This document shows, piece by piece, positions 16,795 to 26,020 of a stretch of 64,000 nucleotides of DNA. The notes under the pieces were generated by a model that did no database searches, was not told the DNA's origin, and saw only the letters and a program-made list of their open reading frames with translations. Both the position numbers and the translations under genes were made by a program. Every line of letters begins with the position of its first letter. Positions within the stretch are counted from its first letter, which is position 1. The stretch comes from Cytobacillus oceanisediminis (GTDB lineage Bacteria; Bacillota; Bacilli; Bacillales; Cytobacillaceae): the NCBI RefSeq assembly GCF_007830235.1, contig NZ_VLKI01000018.1, positions 43,242-107,241 of the forward strand, read 5' to 3'.

Positions 16795-18981
16795 TTATTC
16801 ATTTTCTTCTTCTTCGCGTACATCTTCCTGCCCTTCAAGAACTTCATTAATATTTTCTACTTTCTGGACAGGATCTTCGCTGTCTTTGCCTTCTTCATGG
16901 CGATTTTTTTTAAGATCAAAGTAGGCATCCAGTACACGTTCGCCAATTTTCTTGTTTGCTCCGTGATCCCGGCCGCCTTGATAAGCCCACGGAACCAGTA
17001 CAGCCATAGCTACCTCCGGATTTACAGATGGTGCATAGCCGACAAGGCTGAGATTCATCACCTCAGGAGGCTCCTTGCCAAATTTGCTTCTTTCAGGACC
17101 ATCATAAAATGCCTCTGCAGTTCCAGTCTTTCCTGCCGGCTTATATTCTTTGCCTGCGAAATAGGTATAAGCCGTTCCGCCTTTTTCTTGCATAACTCTG
17201 CGGAAGCCTTCCTGCACCCGTTCCATCCAGCCTTTTTCAAGTTCAACCCGGTTAAGCACTTTGGGTTCCATTTCCTCCACAATAGGTCCGAGCTCGTTGT
17301 TTTCCATTAACGGTTCACGGATTTCCTTAACAATATGTGGTTCCATTCTATTTCCGCCATTGGCGATGACAGAAACATATTGTGCAAGCTGCATATTGGA
17401 ATACGTATCATACTGGCCTATTGCAAGGTCAAGCATAAAACCAGGCATAGTACTCATTCCTTTAAAGCCTGTTTGTTCATTCGGCAAATCAATTCCAGTC
17501 CGGACTCCTAGACCAAATTGTGCAAAAGAATCCCTGATCGTATCAAAGCCTTTAGGATCAAGGGGCAGTGGACGGTCAAATTTATATTCACCGTTTCCAA
17601 TTCGTATGGCCGTCTCAAACATATAAACGTTCGAAGAATACTTTAGCGCATTGATATCATTTAACGGACCAAAGTTTTTCCATGATTTCTTCACTGGTGT
17701 GTTCTTAATTTGGAGCGGACGGTCATAAATGACGGAATTAGGCTGAATAACTCCTTCCTTAAACCCTGTAAGAATGGTCGCTCCCTTTATGGCAGAACCA
17801 ACATTGTAAGTAGTAGTAATATTGCCTAGTGCATCATCCTGCATTTCTGACTTGCCGGTCTTCTCATCCTTCACAATTCTTTTTCCGGCCATTGAAAGAA
17901 TCTCCCCAGTGTGAGGATCCATTAGCAAAACATATGCCCGGTCAAGCAATGCAGTACCAGGAGAAGCTTTGGCAGCGCGCAGTTCTTCCTCAATGATCTG
18001 CTCAACTGCCTTCTGGAGATCCATATCGATGCTTAGCACAAGGTCCTTTCCTCTTTGACCATCCGTGATCGGCACAGTTTCCAGGACGTTTCCGGCTTTA
18101 TCGGTAATATTTTTTACTTTAGCCTTTTGTCCGTGCAGCACCTCTTCGTATTGCATCTCAATATAACTTTTTCCAACTCTGTCATTGCGGCTATAGTCAC
18201 GAGCCATATAATACTCAAGCTGTTCAGCAGGGATCCCTTCGTCGGAACTTGTCACCTTGCCAAGAACAGATTTTAAAGTATCGCCAAAAGCATAATATCT
18301 TTCCCAATCTGTTGTGGTATCAACACCAGGCAGCAGCTGGAGATTCTCGCTTACAACCGCAAACTCTTCCGGGGTAACATCTTTATTTTTTACGATTTGC
18401 GGTGTTAACGCATAGCCGCTCGTAAATTCTCTGAATATTGCAAGAACTTTCAAGTCTTGTTCCTTCAGTTCTTTCAATTCCTCTTCCGTAATCCGGTCCA
18501 ATGTAAGCTGATAAATTGCTTTATCAAGTTCTTTTTGCTCTCCTTCATGCTTCTTCTTAAGTGCTTCTATTTCTTTTTCAGATACCTTCTTTTCTGCCTC
18601 ATCTGGATTCTTTATAATCCAATAATCCTTCTTATCGCGTTCCTGGACTTTTTTTGTATTTATTTCTATGAGCTGGGCAAGCCTTTCAGCTACCTCAAGC
18701 ATCTCGTCCTGTTTGTAACCGTTATTTGTAAAGGTAATTGCGTTTTGCGGAGTATTGTCAACAATCACCTTCCCGTTTCGGTCAAACATCTTCCCTCTAG
18801 GAACCGGACTATTGACTGTAACATCTTCCGTTCTTTCAATCTCACGCTTGTAGTCATCACCATAGACTATCTGAACCATCCCCAGCCGGAGGATCAGCAT
18901 TGAGAACAATAAAAAAACAACAAAGAAGAGCATATTCAGTCGAAAAGGAACATGGGTCTTCTTTTTTTTCTTTCTATTCAA
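16795..18981 (-). CDS. pbpA: Penicillin-binding protein 2 (class B transpeptidase)
   Basis: Membrane-anchored monofunctional transpeptidase that cross-links peptidoglycan in the elongation machinery. The N terminus is basic (RKKKKKTH) followed by one membrane helix (LFFVVFLLFSMLILRLGMVQ), a dimerisation/pedestal domain beginning PVPRGKMFDRNGKVI, and the transpeptidase with SAIK (about residue 396), SSN (in KYSSNVYM) and KTGT. A long acidic C-terminal tail (EGQEDVREEEENE) follows. I chose TTG 18981 behind AAAGGAAG; in-frame starts up to 19038 exist without clear sites. It follows pstS's promoter region with its own terminator. Confidence 0.93.
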   Translation of the reverse strand: MNRKKKKKTHVPFRLNMLFFVVFLLFSMLILRLGMVQIVYGDDYKREIERTEDVTVNSPVPRGKMFDRNGKVIVDNTPQNAITFTNNGYKQDEMLEVAERLAQLIEINTKKVQERDKKDYWIIKNPDEAEKKVSEKEIEALKKKHEGEQKELDKAIYQLTLDRITEEELKELKEQDLKVLAIFREFTSGYALTPQIVKNKDVTPEEFAVVSENLQLLPGVDTTTDWERYYAFGDTLKSVLGKVTSSDEGIPAEQLEYYMARDYSRNDRVGKSYIEMQYEEVLHGQKAKVKNITDKAGNVLETVPITDGQRGKDLVLSIDMDLQKAVEQIIEEELRAAKASPGTALLDRAYVLLMDPHTGEILSMAGKRIVKDEKTGKSEMQDDALGNITTTYNVGSAIKGATILTGFKEGVIQPNSVIYDRPLQIKNTPVKKSWKNFGPLNDINALKYSSNVYMFETAIRIGNGEYKFDRPLPLDPKGFDTIRDSFAQFGLGVRTGIDLPNEQTGFKGMSTMPGFMLDLAIGQYDTYSNMQLAQYVSVIANGGNRMEPHIVKEIREPLMENNELGPIVEEMEPKVLNRVELEKGWMERVQEGFRRVMQEKGGTAYTYFAGKEYKPAGKTGTAEAFYDGPERSKFGKEPPEVMNLSLVGYAPSVNPEVAMAVLVPWAYQGGRDHGANKKIGERVLDAYFDLKKNRHEEGKDSEDPVQKVENINEVLEGQEDVREEEENE

Positions 18982-19100
18982 GGTATCGCACACTTCCTTT
19001 AAAAAAGTCTCTTTTACCATTCTAAAAGAAATCGGCAATTAATTCTATAAAGAACCTTTTTTCGACACAAATAAAATGTTGGAAATACTATCCTTCCACT

Positions 19101-19126
19101 AAAAAAGAGAGAGGCTGGCCTCTCTC
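19101..19126 (-). terminator. Terminator after the MFS gene
   Basis: GAGAGAGGC (19107-19115) pairs with GCCTCTCTC (19118-19126); six T residues follow on the minus strand. Confidence 0.85.
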
Positions 19127-20342
19127 ATGTCGACTGAAAATGTATTTTCCGGACGAAAAAATAAATTACAGCATGTCCAGCACCAATGAATACAAGTAAT
19201 ATTGGGATGCTTTTTTCATCATTAAAAAAAGTTACAGCTGCCAAAAAGCCCAAAATAGAAACGATTCGTCCCAAGTTTAAGAAGATTTCCCTGACAACTA
19301 TATACTCTATCCTCATTTCCGCAGCTTTCCAGCCTCGGCCGATAACATCATAAGTTAAAGAAATATAAGGGACCAGCAATAACGGATATGCTACGGCAAT
19401 AGTTGCAGCATACATAAGCAGCTTGGGATAAGTAACTTCAAATATGATAAAAAATATGGCGGCATACAATAACAATCCGCCGATTAATATCGCCCTTTTC
19501 CGATACTGCTTTTTTAGAAGCCTTGATACCAGAAAATATCCCATAAAGGAAATGCCCGAGTTAACCAGCCCGTAAGTTCCAAGGGCAAGTTCACTCCCTG
19601 TTGAAATAAATACATATACCGAGATAACAAAAACAAATGTGCCTTCCCTCAGCCCCTGAAAAAAGTGGGCGTTGGTAATCATTCGCCAATTCGGGTTGTT
19701 TTTTCGTTCAGAAAGGATTCTTCTAAACCAATACCTCCCATTTGCAGGCCGCCGTTTTAGAAAAAAGCTTAAAAAGACGGCTATTGAAAAGAGCGTCAGA
19801 GAAATCCCAAAAATAACCGAATAGCCGGTGAACTTTTCCATCCTTGAAATAATGAAACCCGCTGCAATCGGACCGATCATTCCGCCAACGGATGTGAGTA
19901 TTCCAAGGAAGCCATTGAAGAAATCCCTGTTTTCCGGCTCCGTTATTTCAAAAGTCAGCACATTGAACGCAAGCCAGTAAAAACCATATCCAACACCCAG
20001 CAGAGCACCTAGCAGCACCAGAAATTTCGAAGCATTTATACCAATGAAAAGCACTGTCAGGTAAAAGGATGCCAAAAAGATTACACCTATTCTTAATACA
20101 ATAACCCTGTCAATTTTCTTAGCCCATCTCCCCGCCAAAATAAACGTTAAGGGCTGCATAACCACGATGGACAAATTGTATAGTGCAAGATCGCTGAACT
20201 CACCAGATTGCTTCCATAGATAAATATTTACAAATGTATTTGAAAGGGCAGCGCTTAAGGAATAAAGCCCCCCAATAATCAGAAGCAATTTTAAATCTCT
20301 TGTTAAGTCCACATCTCCGATCAGTTTTTTGAATCTGCTCAT
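19125..20342 (-). CDS. yqgE: MFS transporter, YqgE-like
   Basis: A 405-residue transporter with about 12 membrane helices. The first two helices (LLLIIGGLYSLSAALSNTFV) and the conserved ITEPENRDFFNGFLG loop match the YqgE family found between pbpA and sodA in B. subtilis. The substrate is unknown. The ATG at 20342 follows AAAGGGGAG. No residues typical of a particular drug or sugar subfamily are evident. Confidence 0.88.
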   Translation of the reverse strand: MSRFKKLIGDVDLTRDLKLLLIIGGLYSLSAALSNTFVNIYLWKQSGEFSDLALYNLSIVVMQPLTFILAGRWAKKIDRVIVLRIGVIFLASFYLTVLFIGINASKFLVLLGALLGVGYGFYWLAFNVLTFEITEPENRDFFNGFLGILTSVGGMIGPIAAGFIISRMEKFTGYSVIFGISLTLFSIAVFLSFFLKRRPANGRYWFRRILSERKNNPNWRMITNAHFFQGLREGTFVFVISVYVFISTGSELALGTYGLVNSGISFMGYFLVSRLLKKQYRKRAILIGGLLLYAAIFFIIFEVTYPKLLMYAATIAVAYPLLLVPYISLTYDVIGRGWKAAEMRIEYIVVREIFLNLGRIVSILGFLAAVTFFNDEKSIPILLVFIGAGHAVIYFFVRKIHFQST

Positions 20343-20427
20343 AAAAAAACTCCCCTTTGGTTCTAAAGGGTAGTCTCCTACAAAGTTAGTGTGCTTATGC
20401 AATGATTTAAAGATTGGCGAGAAACAC

Positions 20428-20458
20428 AAAAAACACGGCAGAGATTTCCTGCCGTGTT
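20428..20458 (-). terminator. Intrinsic terminator after sodA
   Basis: AACACGGCAG (20432-20441) pairs with CTGCCGTGTT (20449-20458), followed by T-rich sequence on the minus strand. Confidence 0.85.
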
Positions 20459-20468
20459 TAACCTTTTA

Positions 20469-21077
20469 TTATTTTGCAGCGCTGTAACGCTTGGTAACTT
20501 CATCCCAGTTTACAATATTCCAGAAGGAATTGATGTATTCAGGACGGCGGTTTTGATAGTTCAGGTAGTAAGCATGCTCCCATACATCAAGACCAAGGAT
20601 CGGAGTCTTGCCTTCCATTAAAGGAGAATCCTGGTTAGGAGTGCTTGTTACTTCTAATTGGCCATTGTTCACAACAAGCCAAGCCCAGCCGGAACCAAAA
20701 CGAGTTGTAGCAGCTTTTGCAAATTCTTCTTTAAAGCTATCATAGCTTCCGAACTTGCTGTTAATCGAGTCAGCAAGCTCACCAGTAGGCTCTCCTCCGC
20801 CATTTGGAGAAATAACCTGCCAGAATAATGAATGGTTTGCATGGCCTCCGCCGTTATTGCGGACAGCAGTGCGAACAGCTTCAGGAACAGCATCCAAGTT
20901 GGAAACAACTTCTTCGACTGTTTTAGAAAGAAGCTCTTCGTTTCCTTCCAAAGCATTGTTCAGGTTTGTTACATAAGTATTGTGATGCTTTGTATGGTGG
21001 ATATTCATCGTTTCTTTGTCGATGTTTGGCTCCAATGCATCATAAGCGTAAGGTAATTGCGGTAGTTCGAATGCCAT
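20469..21077 (-). CDS. sodA: Superoxide dismutase (Mn type)
   Basis: Cytosolic dismutation of superoxide. The 202-residue protein has the N-terminal helices with [15 protein letters not shown] (metal-ligand histidine), NHSLFWQ (second ligand) and the C-terminal [14 protein letters not shown] with the remaining Asp and His ligands. Gly-rich NNGGGHANH and the Gln context are of the Mn type. The ATG at 21077 follows GGGAGGAATTTTTA. Monocistronic, with its own terminator. Confidence 0.97.
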   Translation of the reverse strand: MAFELPQLPYAYDALEPNIDKETMNIHHTKHHNTYVTNLNNALEGNEELLSKTVEEVVSNLDAVPEAVRTAVRNNGGGHANHSLFWQVISPNGGGEPTGELADSINSKFGSYDSFKEEFAKAATTRFGSGWAWLVVNNGQLEVTSTPNQDSPLMEGKTPILGLDVWEHAYYLNYQNRRPEYINSFWNIVNWDEVTKRYSAAK

Positions 21078-21473
21078 TAAAAATTCCTCCCTATGTATCT
21101 GGTTTAGTAGATCCCGAAACATTCAATCGTTTACAAAATTCTGATATTAGAATGTTTCTAAAGATCTTTAGCTTAAGATTACCAAAGTTGGGTTTTTGTT
21201 TCAAACAAAAAGCATTGCTACATATATACAATTGCCCATTTATTTTTTATTATTCAAATTCCCTCTTGCAACCCTCTATCCATAGATAAAATGACTGCAA
21301 AAACCATCTCCTGGTGCAACTTTCATAAATTCGTCAATAGTGTTTAGAAGTGCACTGTATCAACCATTTTTTAACGTTTAGATTTTATTTCATTCTTACA
21401 CCCCCTTTCACCTGATTGACAGTGTTTCGGTATTTTCTTTAAATCAAAGTGTAGGAAGAAAAGGAGTGATATC
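21078..21473. other. Intergenic region sodA / fnr
   Basis: About 395 bases between divergent genes. It holds the fnr promoter (21416-21444). I saw no convincing sigma-A promoter for sodA; a sigma-B-like pair GTAAAC, 13 bases, GGGATC lies upstream of sodA but is weak. No Fnr box (TGTGA-N6-TCACA) was found by eye. Confidence 0.4.
21416..21444 (+). promoter_or_regulatory. Sigma-A promoter of fnr
   Basis: TTGACA (21416-21421), 17 bases, TTAAAT (21439-21444), about 30 bases before the ATG. Confidence 0.65.
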
Positions 21474-22169
21474 ATGGATGACTTCAGAATTTCGCTTTAC
21501 AGTTTTTTATTGCAGCGATTTATCGATAAAGGAAAAATTTTAAAAGTAAAACCAGGAAACACTCTTTTTGAGGAATGTGAGAGGGTAAAAAATATCTACC
21601 TCCTATTGGAAGGCAGTTTGGCTTTAGGAAGATCCCATCGAAAAGGAAAGGAATTCACTTTAAAAATCCTGGACGGCGAAGAAGTATTAATCGAATATCA
21701 AATGTTTAAGGAGGCGCCAAAATACCATTTCCATGCCAAAGCCATAACAGAATGCAAATTCCTTCAGATTAAAAAAGAAGATTTTGAAGAGTTCATGTTG
21801 GGCGACATGCGGGCAATGAGCTATCTTACAAGATGGCTGAGTTCAAGGTATATTAAGTCTCAGCTAAGATGCCAGGATCTAATGATCAATGGAAAAAAAG
21901 GCGGTTTGTACTCTATTTTAATAAGACTTGCCAGCCGATATGGCATAAGCGTGAATGACGGGATATTAATTGATTTGCCCTTAACCCACCAGGAATTGGC
22001 TAACCTTACTTACGGTACACGGGAAGTCATTCAGCGAATGCTGAAGGAACTAAGGGAAGAGGAAATTATTCTTTATGACGGGCAAAAAATTATAATTAAA
22101 GATCTGAGCTATTTAAAGCGGGAAACAGATTGCCAAAACTGCCCGAGTGAAATATGCGGAGTGAATTAA
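21474..22169 (+). CDS. fnr: Oxygen-sensing transcription regulator Fnr
   Basis: A 231-residue CRP/FNR-family dimeric regulator: N-terminal cyclic-nucleotide-like beta barrel, dimer helix and a C-terminal winged helix-turn-helix (LTHQELANLTYGTREVIQRM). The C terminus carries CX2CX4C (Cys220, 223, 228), the [4Fe-4S] ligands of B. subtilis-type Fnr, and Asp135 in the RCQDLM context matches the fourth ligand (Asp141 in B. subtilis). This distinguishes it from E. coli FNR, whose cysteines are N-terminal, and from ArcR. ATG follows AAGGAGTGATATC. Its location next to sodA rather than narK is unusual. Confidence 0.9.
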   Translation: MDDFRISLYSFLLQRFIDKGKILKVKPGNTLFEECERVKNIYLLLEGSLALGRSHRKGKEFTLKILDGEEVLIEYQMFKEAPKYHFHAKAITECKFLQIKKEDFEEFMLGDMRAMSYLTRWLSSRYIKSQLRCQDLMINGKKGGLYSILIRLASRYGISVNDGILIDLPLTHQELANLTYGTREVIQRMLKELREEEIILYDGQKIIIKDLSYLKRETDCQNCPSEICGVN

Positions 22170-22183
22170 GTAACTCAATTAAA

Positions 22184-22223
22184 AAAAGTAGGAACAGCCA
22201 TAACAAAGCCTTATGACTGTTCC
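22184..22223 (-). terminator. Terminator after yqgC
   Basis: A 13-base stem (22191-22203 with 22211-22223, one mismatch) is followed on the minus strand by seven T residues. It also lies after the fnr stop. Confidence 0.75.
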
Positions 22224-22237
22224 CTCCTATGAATTAT

Positions 22238-22720
22238 TTAAAGTACCACGATCAAGAAATAAAAAATCATTACTGCTTGAACAACAGCTTTTGCCGCTAC
22301 ACTACTGACAAATCCTATAACAGAACCAAATCCAATTTTTATTGCATCATTCAGGTTTTTTCTATTTACCGCCATTTCAGCAAGGATCGCGCCCAGGAAT
22401 GGCCCGATCAGAATTCCTAACACCGGAATCACAAACGGTCCTATTAAAAGTCCAATTGTACTTCCCCAAACGCCGGCTTTGGAGCCTCCATATTTTTTTA
22501 CCCCAATCATATTGGCTATATAATCCGCCCCGAAAAGTAAAACAACAAAAAGGCACTGGATGGTCCAAAACAGCCAATTAAAGGACTCAAAAGTAAAGAG
22601 AACGCCATAAAGAATAAATCCGCCCAAAACAAACAGCACACTGGGTATAATTGGGAAGATCAACCCAGCAAAAGCTATAACAAATAAAATAATAATTAAA
22701 GTCCAATAAATAATTTCCAT
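22238..22720 (-). CDS. yqgC: DUF456 membrane protein YqgC
   Basis: A 160-residue protein with about four membrane helices and the DUF456 glycine-rich hairpin pattern (GLLIGPFVIPVLGILIGPFLGA). The family is widespread in bacilli and its function is not known. ATG 22720 follows AAAAGGGTGCTGAGG; GTG 22729 is possible. In B. subtilis yqgC is next to sodA; here fnr is inserted between them. Confidence 0.88.
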   Translation of the reverse strand: MEIIYWTLIIILFVIAFAGLIFPIIPSVLFVLGGFILYGVLFTFESFNWLFWTIQCLFVVLLFGADYIANMIGVKKYGGSKAGVWGSTIGLLIGPFVIPVLGILIGPFLGAILAEMAVNRKNLNDAIKIGFGSVIGFVSSVAAKAVVQAVMIFYFLIVVL

Positions 22721-22761
22721 CCTCAGCACCCTTTTTATAAAATGCGTTAAAAATAAACAAA

Positions 22762-22785
22762 AAGCAAGGGGAATTCCCCTTGCTT
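22762..22785 (-). terminator. Intrinsic terminator after the Na/Pi cotransporter gene
   Basis: AAGCAAGGGGAA (22762-22773) and TTCCCCTTGCTT (22774-22785) form a near-perfect palindrome followed by TTTGTTTATTTTT on the minus strand. Confidence 0.85.
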
Positions 22786-22795
22786 ATTTTACCAC

Positions 22796-24424
22796 TTATT
22801 CTTCTCCTAAAACAGCTTCCGCAATATTCACAGCGTGGTCACCGATTCGCTCAAGATTGCTGACAATGTCAACATACACAATGCCTGCTTGTCCGGAGCA
22901 GATTCCTTCGTTCAAACGAAGAATATGCTGTTTGCGAAGCTTTCTTTCCATTTTGTCGATCTCTTCTTCTTTCTCAACCACTTGTCTTGCTATTTCTTTA
23001 TCATTATGATCCAGCGCTTGAAGAGCTTCCTTAACCGTCGAAATAGTAAGGTTAAACATTACATCAAGATCATCCATTGCATTTTCAGTAACTTTAACTT
23101 TGTTTGCCTGCTGGTATTCCGCAAGCTCAATAATATTTTCAAAGTGGTCACCGATTCGCTCAATATCTCTGACAGTATCCATCAGAACTGTATGTTCTTC
23201 AGACTCATGAACTGAAAGTGAGCTTGTTGAAAGTTTAACTAGATAATCTGTAATTTTGCGATCTAAATTGTTAATGGCATCTTCAAGTTGATAAGCCGTT
23301 TCAGAATGCTTTTGCTGTTTATTTTTTAAGAACTGATTTGTTTCCTCAAGTCCCCGCACAGCAAATTGACCCATTCGCAATACTTCTTCTTTTGATTGAC
23401 CAAGAGCGATAGAAGGTGATTGCTCAATAAAAACAGGGTCTAAATGCTTTGTTTTGTATTCTACAACCGAATCTTCTCCTGGTATAAGCTTTGTTACAAT
23501 CAAAGCAAGAATTCCAATAAAAGGAAGTTGTATAAGCGTATTTGTAGTATTAAAAATTCCGTGAGCAAACGCTATGGTCATCTCATGATTAAGGTTTAAA
23601 TTAACCGCTAAAGATTCAATTAGCAATGTGAAAGGCTTTAGAAGTAATAAAAACACAGTTGTTCCTATTAAATTAAACAGGACATGAGTAGCAGCAGCTC
23701 TTCTCGCTGCAACGGATGCTCCAATAGCTGCTAAGACAGCCGTAATCGTTGTACCAATATTATCACCGAATAAAATCGGCAAGGCAGCATTCAAATTAAC
23801 AAGTTCTTCAGCATAAAGACCTTGCAGGATACCGATTGTCGCACTAGAGCTTTGAACAATCACTGTAAATACAGTACCAATGATTACTCCAAGAACCGGG
23901 TTTGAACTCATACTTACAGTAAGATCATGGAAAGCCTCTAAACTGCGTAATGGTTTCATACCGCCGCTCATTAGTTCCAATCCATAGAAAAGTGCTCCAA
24001 AACCAAAAACAATTTGCCCGAAATTGTGTATTTTTTTATTTTTAAAGAAAAACAGAAGTATTGAACCAACTGCAATGATTGGCAGGGCATATTCACCAAT
24101 ATCAATACCAATAATGAATGCAGTAACAGTTGTACCAATATTGGCACCCATTATTACCCCAATTGCTTGACGGAGTGTCATGAAACCGGCACTAACTAGT
24201 CCAACTGTAATAACAGTTGTACCACTGCTAGTCTGAAGTAATACTGTTACAACAATACCTGCTAATACCCCCATTAGCGGATTTGTCGTAAAGCGATCCA
24301 GAATATCTCTCAGCTTGTCACCAGCTGACTTTTGCAGTCCATCACCCATGAACTTGATTCCATATAAGAAAATACCAAGTCCGCCAAGAAACTCAAAAAG
24401 CATTTGTTGAACGTCTAGTTCCAC
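22796..24424 (-). CDS. Na/Pi-cotransporter family protein with PhoU domain
   Basis: A 542-residue protein with two inverted NaPi-II-type repeats carrying the QSS motifs (VLLQTSSGTTVI and IVQSSSATIG) within about eight membrane helices, then a C-terminal cytoplasmic PhoU-like helical domain (from about residue 340: NLDRKITDYLVKLS, DVSNLERIGDHAVNI). Relatives import phosphate with sodium or act as regulators. The start is GTG at 24424 behind AGGGG. A possible PhoP-type repeat lies upstream at 24525-24552. Its own terminator makes it a single-gene unit. Confidence 0.92.
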   Translation of the reverse strand: MELDVQQMLFEFLGGLGIFLYGIKFMGDGLQKSAGDKLRDILDRFTTNPLMGVLAGIVVTVLLQTSSGTTVITVGLVSAGFMTLRQAIGVIMGANIGTTVTAFIIGIDIGEYALPIIAVGSILLFFFKNKKIHNFGQIVFGFGALFYGLELMSGGMKPLRSLEAFHDLTVSMSSNPVLGVIIGTVFTVIVQSSSATIGILQGLYAEELVNLNAALPILFGDNIGTTITAVLAAIGASVAARRAAATHVLFNLIGTTVFLLLLKPFTLLIESLAVNLNLNHEMTIAFAHGIFNTTNTLIQLPFIGILALIVTKLIPGEDSVVEYKTKHLDPVFIEQSPSIALGQSKEEVLRMGQFAVRGLEETNQFLKNKQQKHSETAYQLEDAINNLDRKITDYLVKLSTSSLSVHESEEHTVLMDTVRDIERIGDHFENIIELAEYQQANKVKVTENAMDDLDVMFNLTISTVKEALQALDHNDKEIARQVVEKEEEIDKMERKLRKQHILRLNEGICSGQAGIVYVDIVSNLERIGDHAVNIAEAVLGEE

Positions 24425-24524
24425 AATTTTTCAACCCCTATAACTGTTTATTCGACATGATTCATCAAACCCCATACAATTATTAAGGAAAAGTGAATAA
24501 AAAGTAAAGATTTATTTTATCAAA

Positions 24525-24552
24525 TTTACAATAGCTTAACATTTCTTTTAAA
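24525..24552. promoter_or_regulatory. Possible PhoP-type direct repeat between the Na/Pi gene and the DUF1189 gene
   Basis: TTTACA (24525-24530), TTAACA (24536-24541) and TTTAAA (24547-24552) with 11-base periodicity on the plus strand. The orientation is away from the Na/Pi gene, so the effect could be on either neighbour. Background is very AT-rich. Confidence 0.35.
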
Positions 24553-24674
24553 TATTACATTTATGTTACAAATAAAAAGAATCCCTTGCTAATTTTAAAT
24601 AAGCTGAGTTACTTGTAGAGACCGCATAATGTGGCTAAACTAATAAGATGAATCTTTATAAGGGTGTGTCAAAA

Positions 24675-25445
24675 ATGAATATTTTTCAGCAATTTTATAA
24701 AAGCTTATATTCTCCCAAAGATATAACTTTATTCCGCTTTCAAGGAATTGGGAAAACAATACTATATGTTTTTTTCCTTACCCTGTTATCCATCATTCCA
24801 ACCGTTTTTTATTCCAGCACAGCAATAGTAAATAGCTTAAATGCTATAGACGAAACAATTGATAGCGATTTGCCGGATTTCCAGATCAAAGACGGAGAAC
24901 TGCTTACTGATCAAGAAGCGCCTGTTACCATTAACCAAAATGGCTTTGCAATTATTGTGGATTCTACAGGAACTGTAAAGCCATCTGCCTTTTCAAACAG
25001 CGACAATACAATCGCCCTTCTCAAAAATGATCTATACATAATTGCTGCGGGGCAGGAACAATCCTATCCTTATTCGATGCTAACCAATGGCACACTTACA
25101 AGAGAAAGCTTATCAGACTATTTGGTTTCTGCTAAATCTCTAGTACCCATTATTATCCCGTTGATTGCGATTGTCATTTATATTTTTACTGCTGGGATAA
25201 GGTTTATTGAGATATCCATTCTCGCCTTAATTGGCCTTCTTATTAAAAATGCCTTAGGGAAAAATTTGCAATACCGGCATTTATGGCGAATGTCTGCCTA
25301 TAGCATCACCTTGCCGACTGTCTTTTTCACAATTATGGCAGCCTTGCAGACTGCTGTACCGAATGGAGCTTTCATAAACTGGTTTGTCTCGCTGATCATT
25401 CTCCTGCTTGCTGTCAAAGAAGTTTCACAACAAACGCAGAAATAA
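24675..25445 (+). CDS. yqgB: DUF1189 membrane protein (YqgB-like)
   Basis: A 256-residue protein with a first membrane helix near residue 20 (TILYVFFLTLLSIIPTVFY), an extracellular domain of about 100 residues, and three or four C-terminal helices, the DUF1189 architecture. B. subtilis yqgB occupies this place after yqgC. No function is established. ATG 24675 follows AAGGGTGTG; an in-frame ATG at 24648 has no site. Confidence 0.88.
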   Translation: MNIFQQFYKSLYSPKDITLFRFQGIGKTILYVFFLTLLSIIPTVFYSSTAIVNSLNAIDETIDSDLPDFQIKDGELLTDQEAPVTINQNGFAIIVDSTGTVKPSAFSNSDNTIALLKNDLYIIAAGQEQSYPYSMLTNGTLTRESLSDYLVSAKSLVPIIIPLIAIVIYIFTAGIRFIEISILALIGLLIKNALGKNLQYRHLWRMSAYSITLPTVFFTIMAALQTAVPNGAFINWFVSLIILLLAVKEVSQQTQK

Positions 25446-25472
25446 AACGTGCCATTTTGGCGCGTTTTTTTG
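25444..25472 (+). terminator. Terminator after the DUF1189 gene
   Basis: AAAACGTGCC (25444-25453) pairs with GGCGCGTTTT (25459-25468, one wobble), followed by more T residues. Confidence 0.8.
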
Positions 25473-25509
25473 TTTTCTTAGTTGGGTGAAATTTTTTCTG
25501 GTTTTTACG

Positions 25510-25539
25510 TTCTATCCATTATAGGACAAGCATACATAT
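25510..25539 (+). promoter_or_regulatory. Possible sigma-E promoter of yqfZ
   Basis: A CATACATAT at 25531-25539 fits the sigma-E -10 (CATACAnT) with TTCTAT 15 bases upstream as a weak -35. The same -10 word occurs before yqfC. B. subtilis yqfZ is, as I recall, in the sigma-E regulon. Confidence 0.4.
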
Positions 25540-25575
25540 TGGGTAAATACGCTAATTACAGGGGGTTAGGCCAAT

Positions 25576-25902
25576 ATGAAGCGAATCGCTGGAATCCTGC
25601 TTTCAGTTCTTGTTATTTATGTTATTTATTATGACTTAAGCCAAGGCACACTCCCTGCTGGAAAAGAACAAGTATTAGAGGCCAGCACACAGCCGGCTGA
25701 ATCCGGTATGTCTTTTTTTGAAAAAAAAGTGAGCCCTGGAGAGACCGTTCTTTCGATTGTGGAGTTAAATCTTGATGGGCCAATCCCTGTCAGCATAGAT
25801 GAGGTTGTGGCAGATTTCTCTAAATTAAACAGCGGCATGAAACCAGAAGAAATTAAATCAGGAAAAACCTATAAGTTTCCGAAATATAATAAGAACAACT
25901 AA
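25576..25902 (+). CDS. yqfZ: Sporulation-associated LysM-like protein YqfZ
   Basis: A 108-residue protein with an N-terminal signal or membrane anchor (IAGILLSVLVIYVIYY) and a small LysM-like fold (VSPGETVLSIVELNLDGP ... KSGKTYKFPKYN). LysM domains bind peptidoglycan. It matches B. subtilis YqfZ in size and place, directly before ispG. ATG follows CAGGGGG. Role inferred from family and from the putative sporulation promoter. Confidence 0.85.
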   Translation: MKRIAGILLSVLVIYVIYYDLSQGTLPAGKEQVLEASTQPAESGMSFFEKKVSPGETVLSIVELNLDGPIPVSIDEVVADFSKLNSGMKPEEIKSGKTYKFPKYNKNN

Positions 25903-26020
25903 TCTTTATCATCATTCTTGTCAATCGCATCGGTTCATTGATACAATAAAGTGAACCTTCTTTATCAGCATCAAAATTTCCATGCTGTTATATGAATAGA
26001 TAAAAAGGAGCGAATCTCCA

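Noticed and set aside
21078..21473. Fnr box or PerR/Mn box before sodA
   Set aside because: No TGTGA-N6-TCACA or similar palindrome found by eye.
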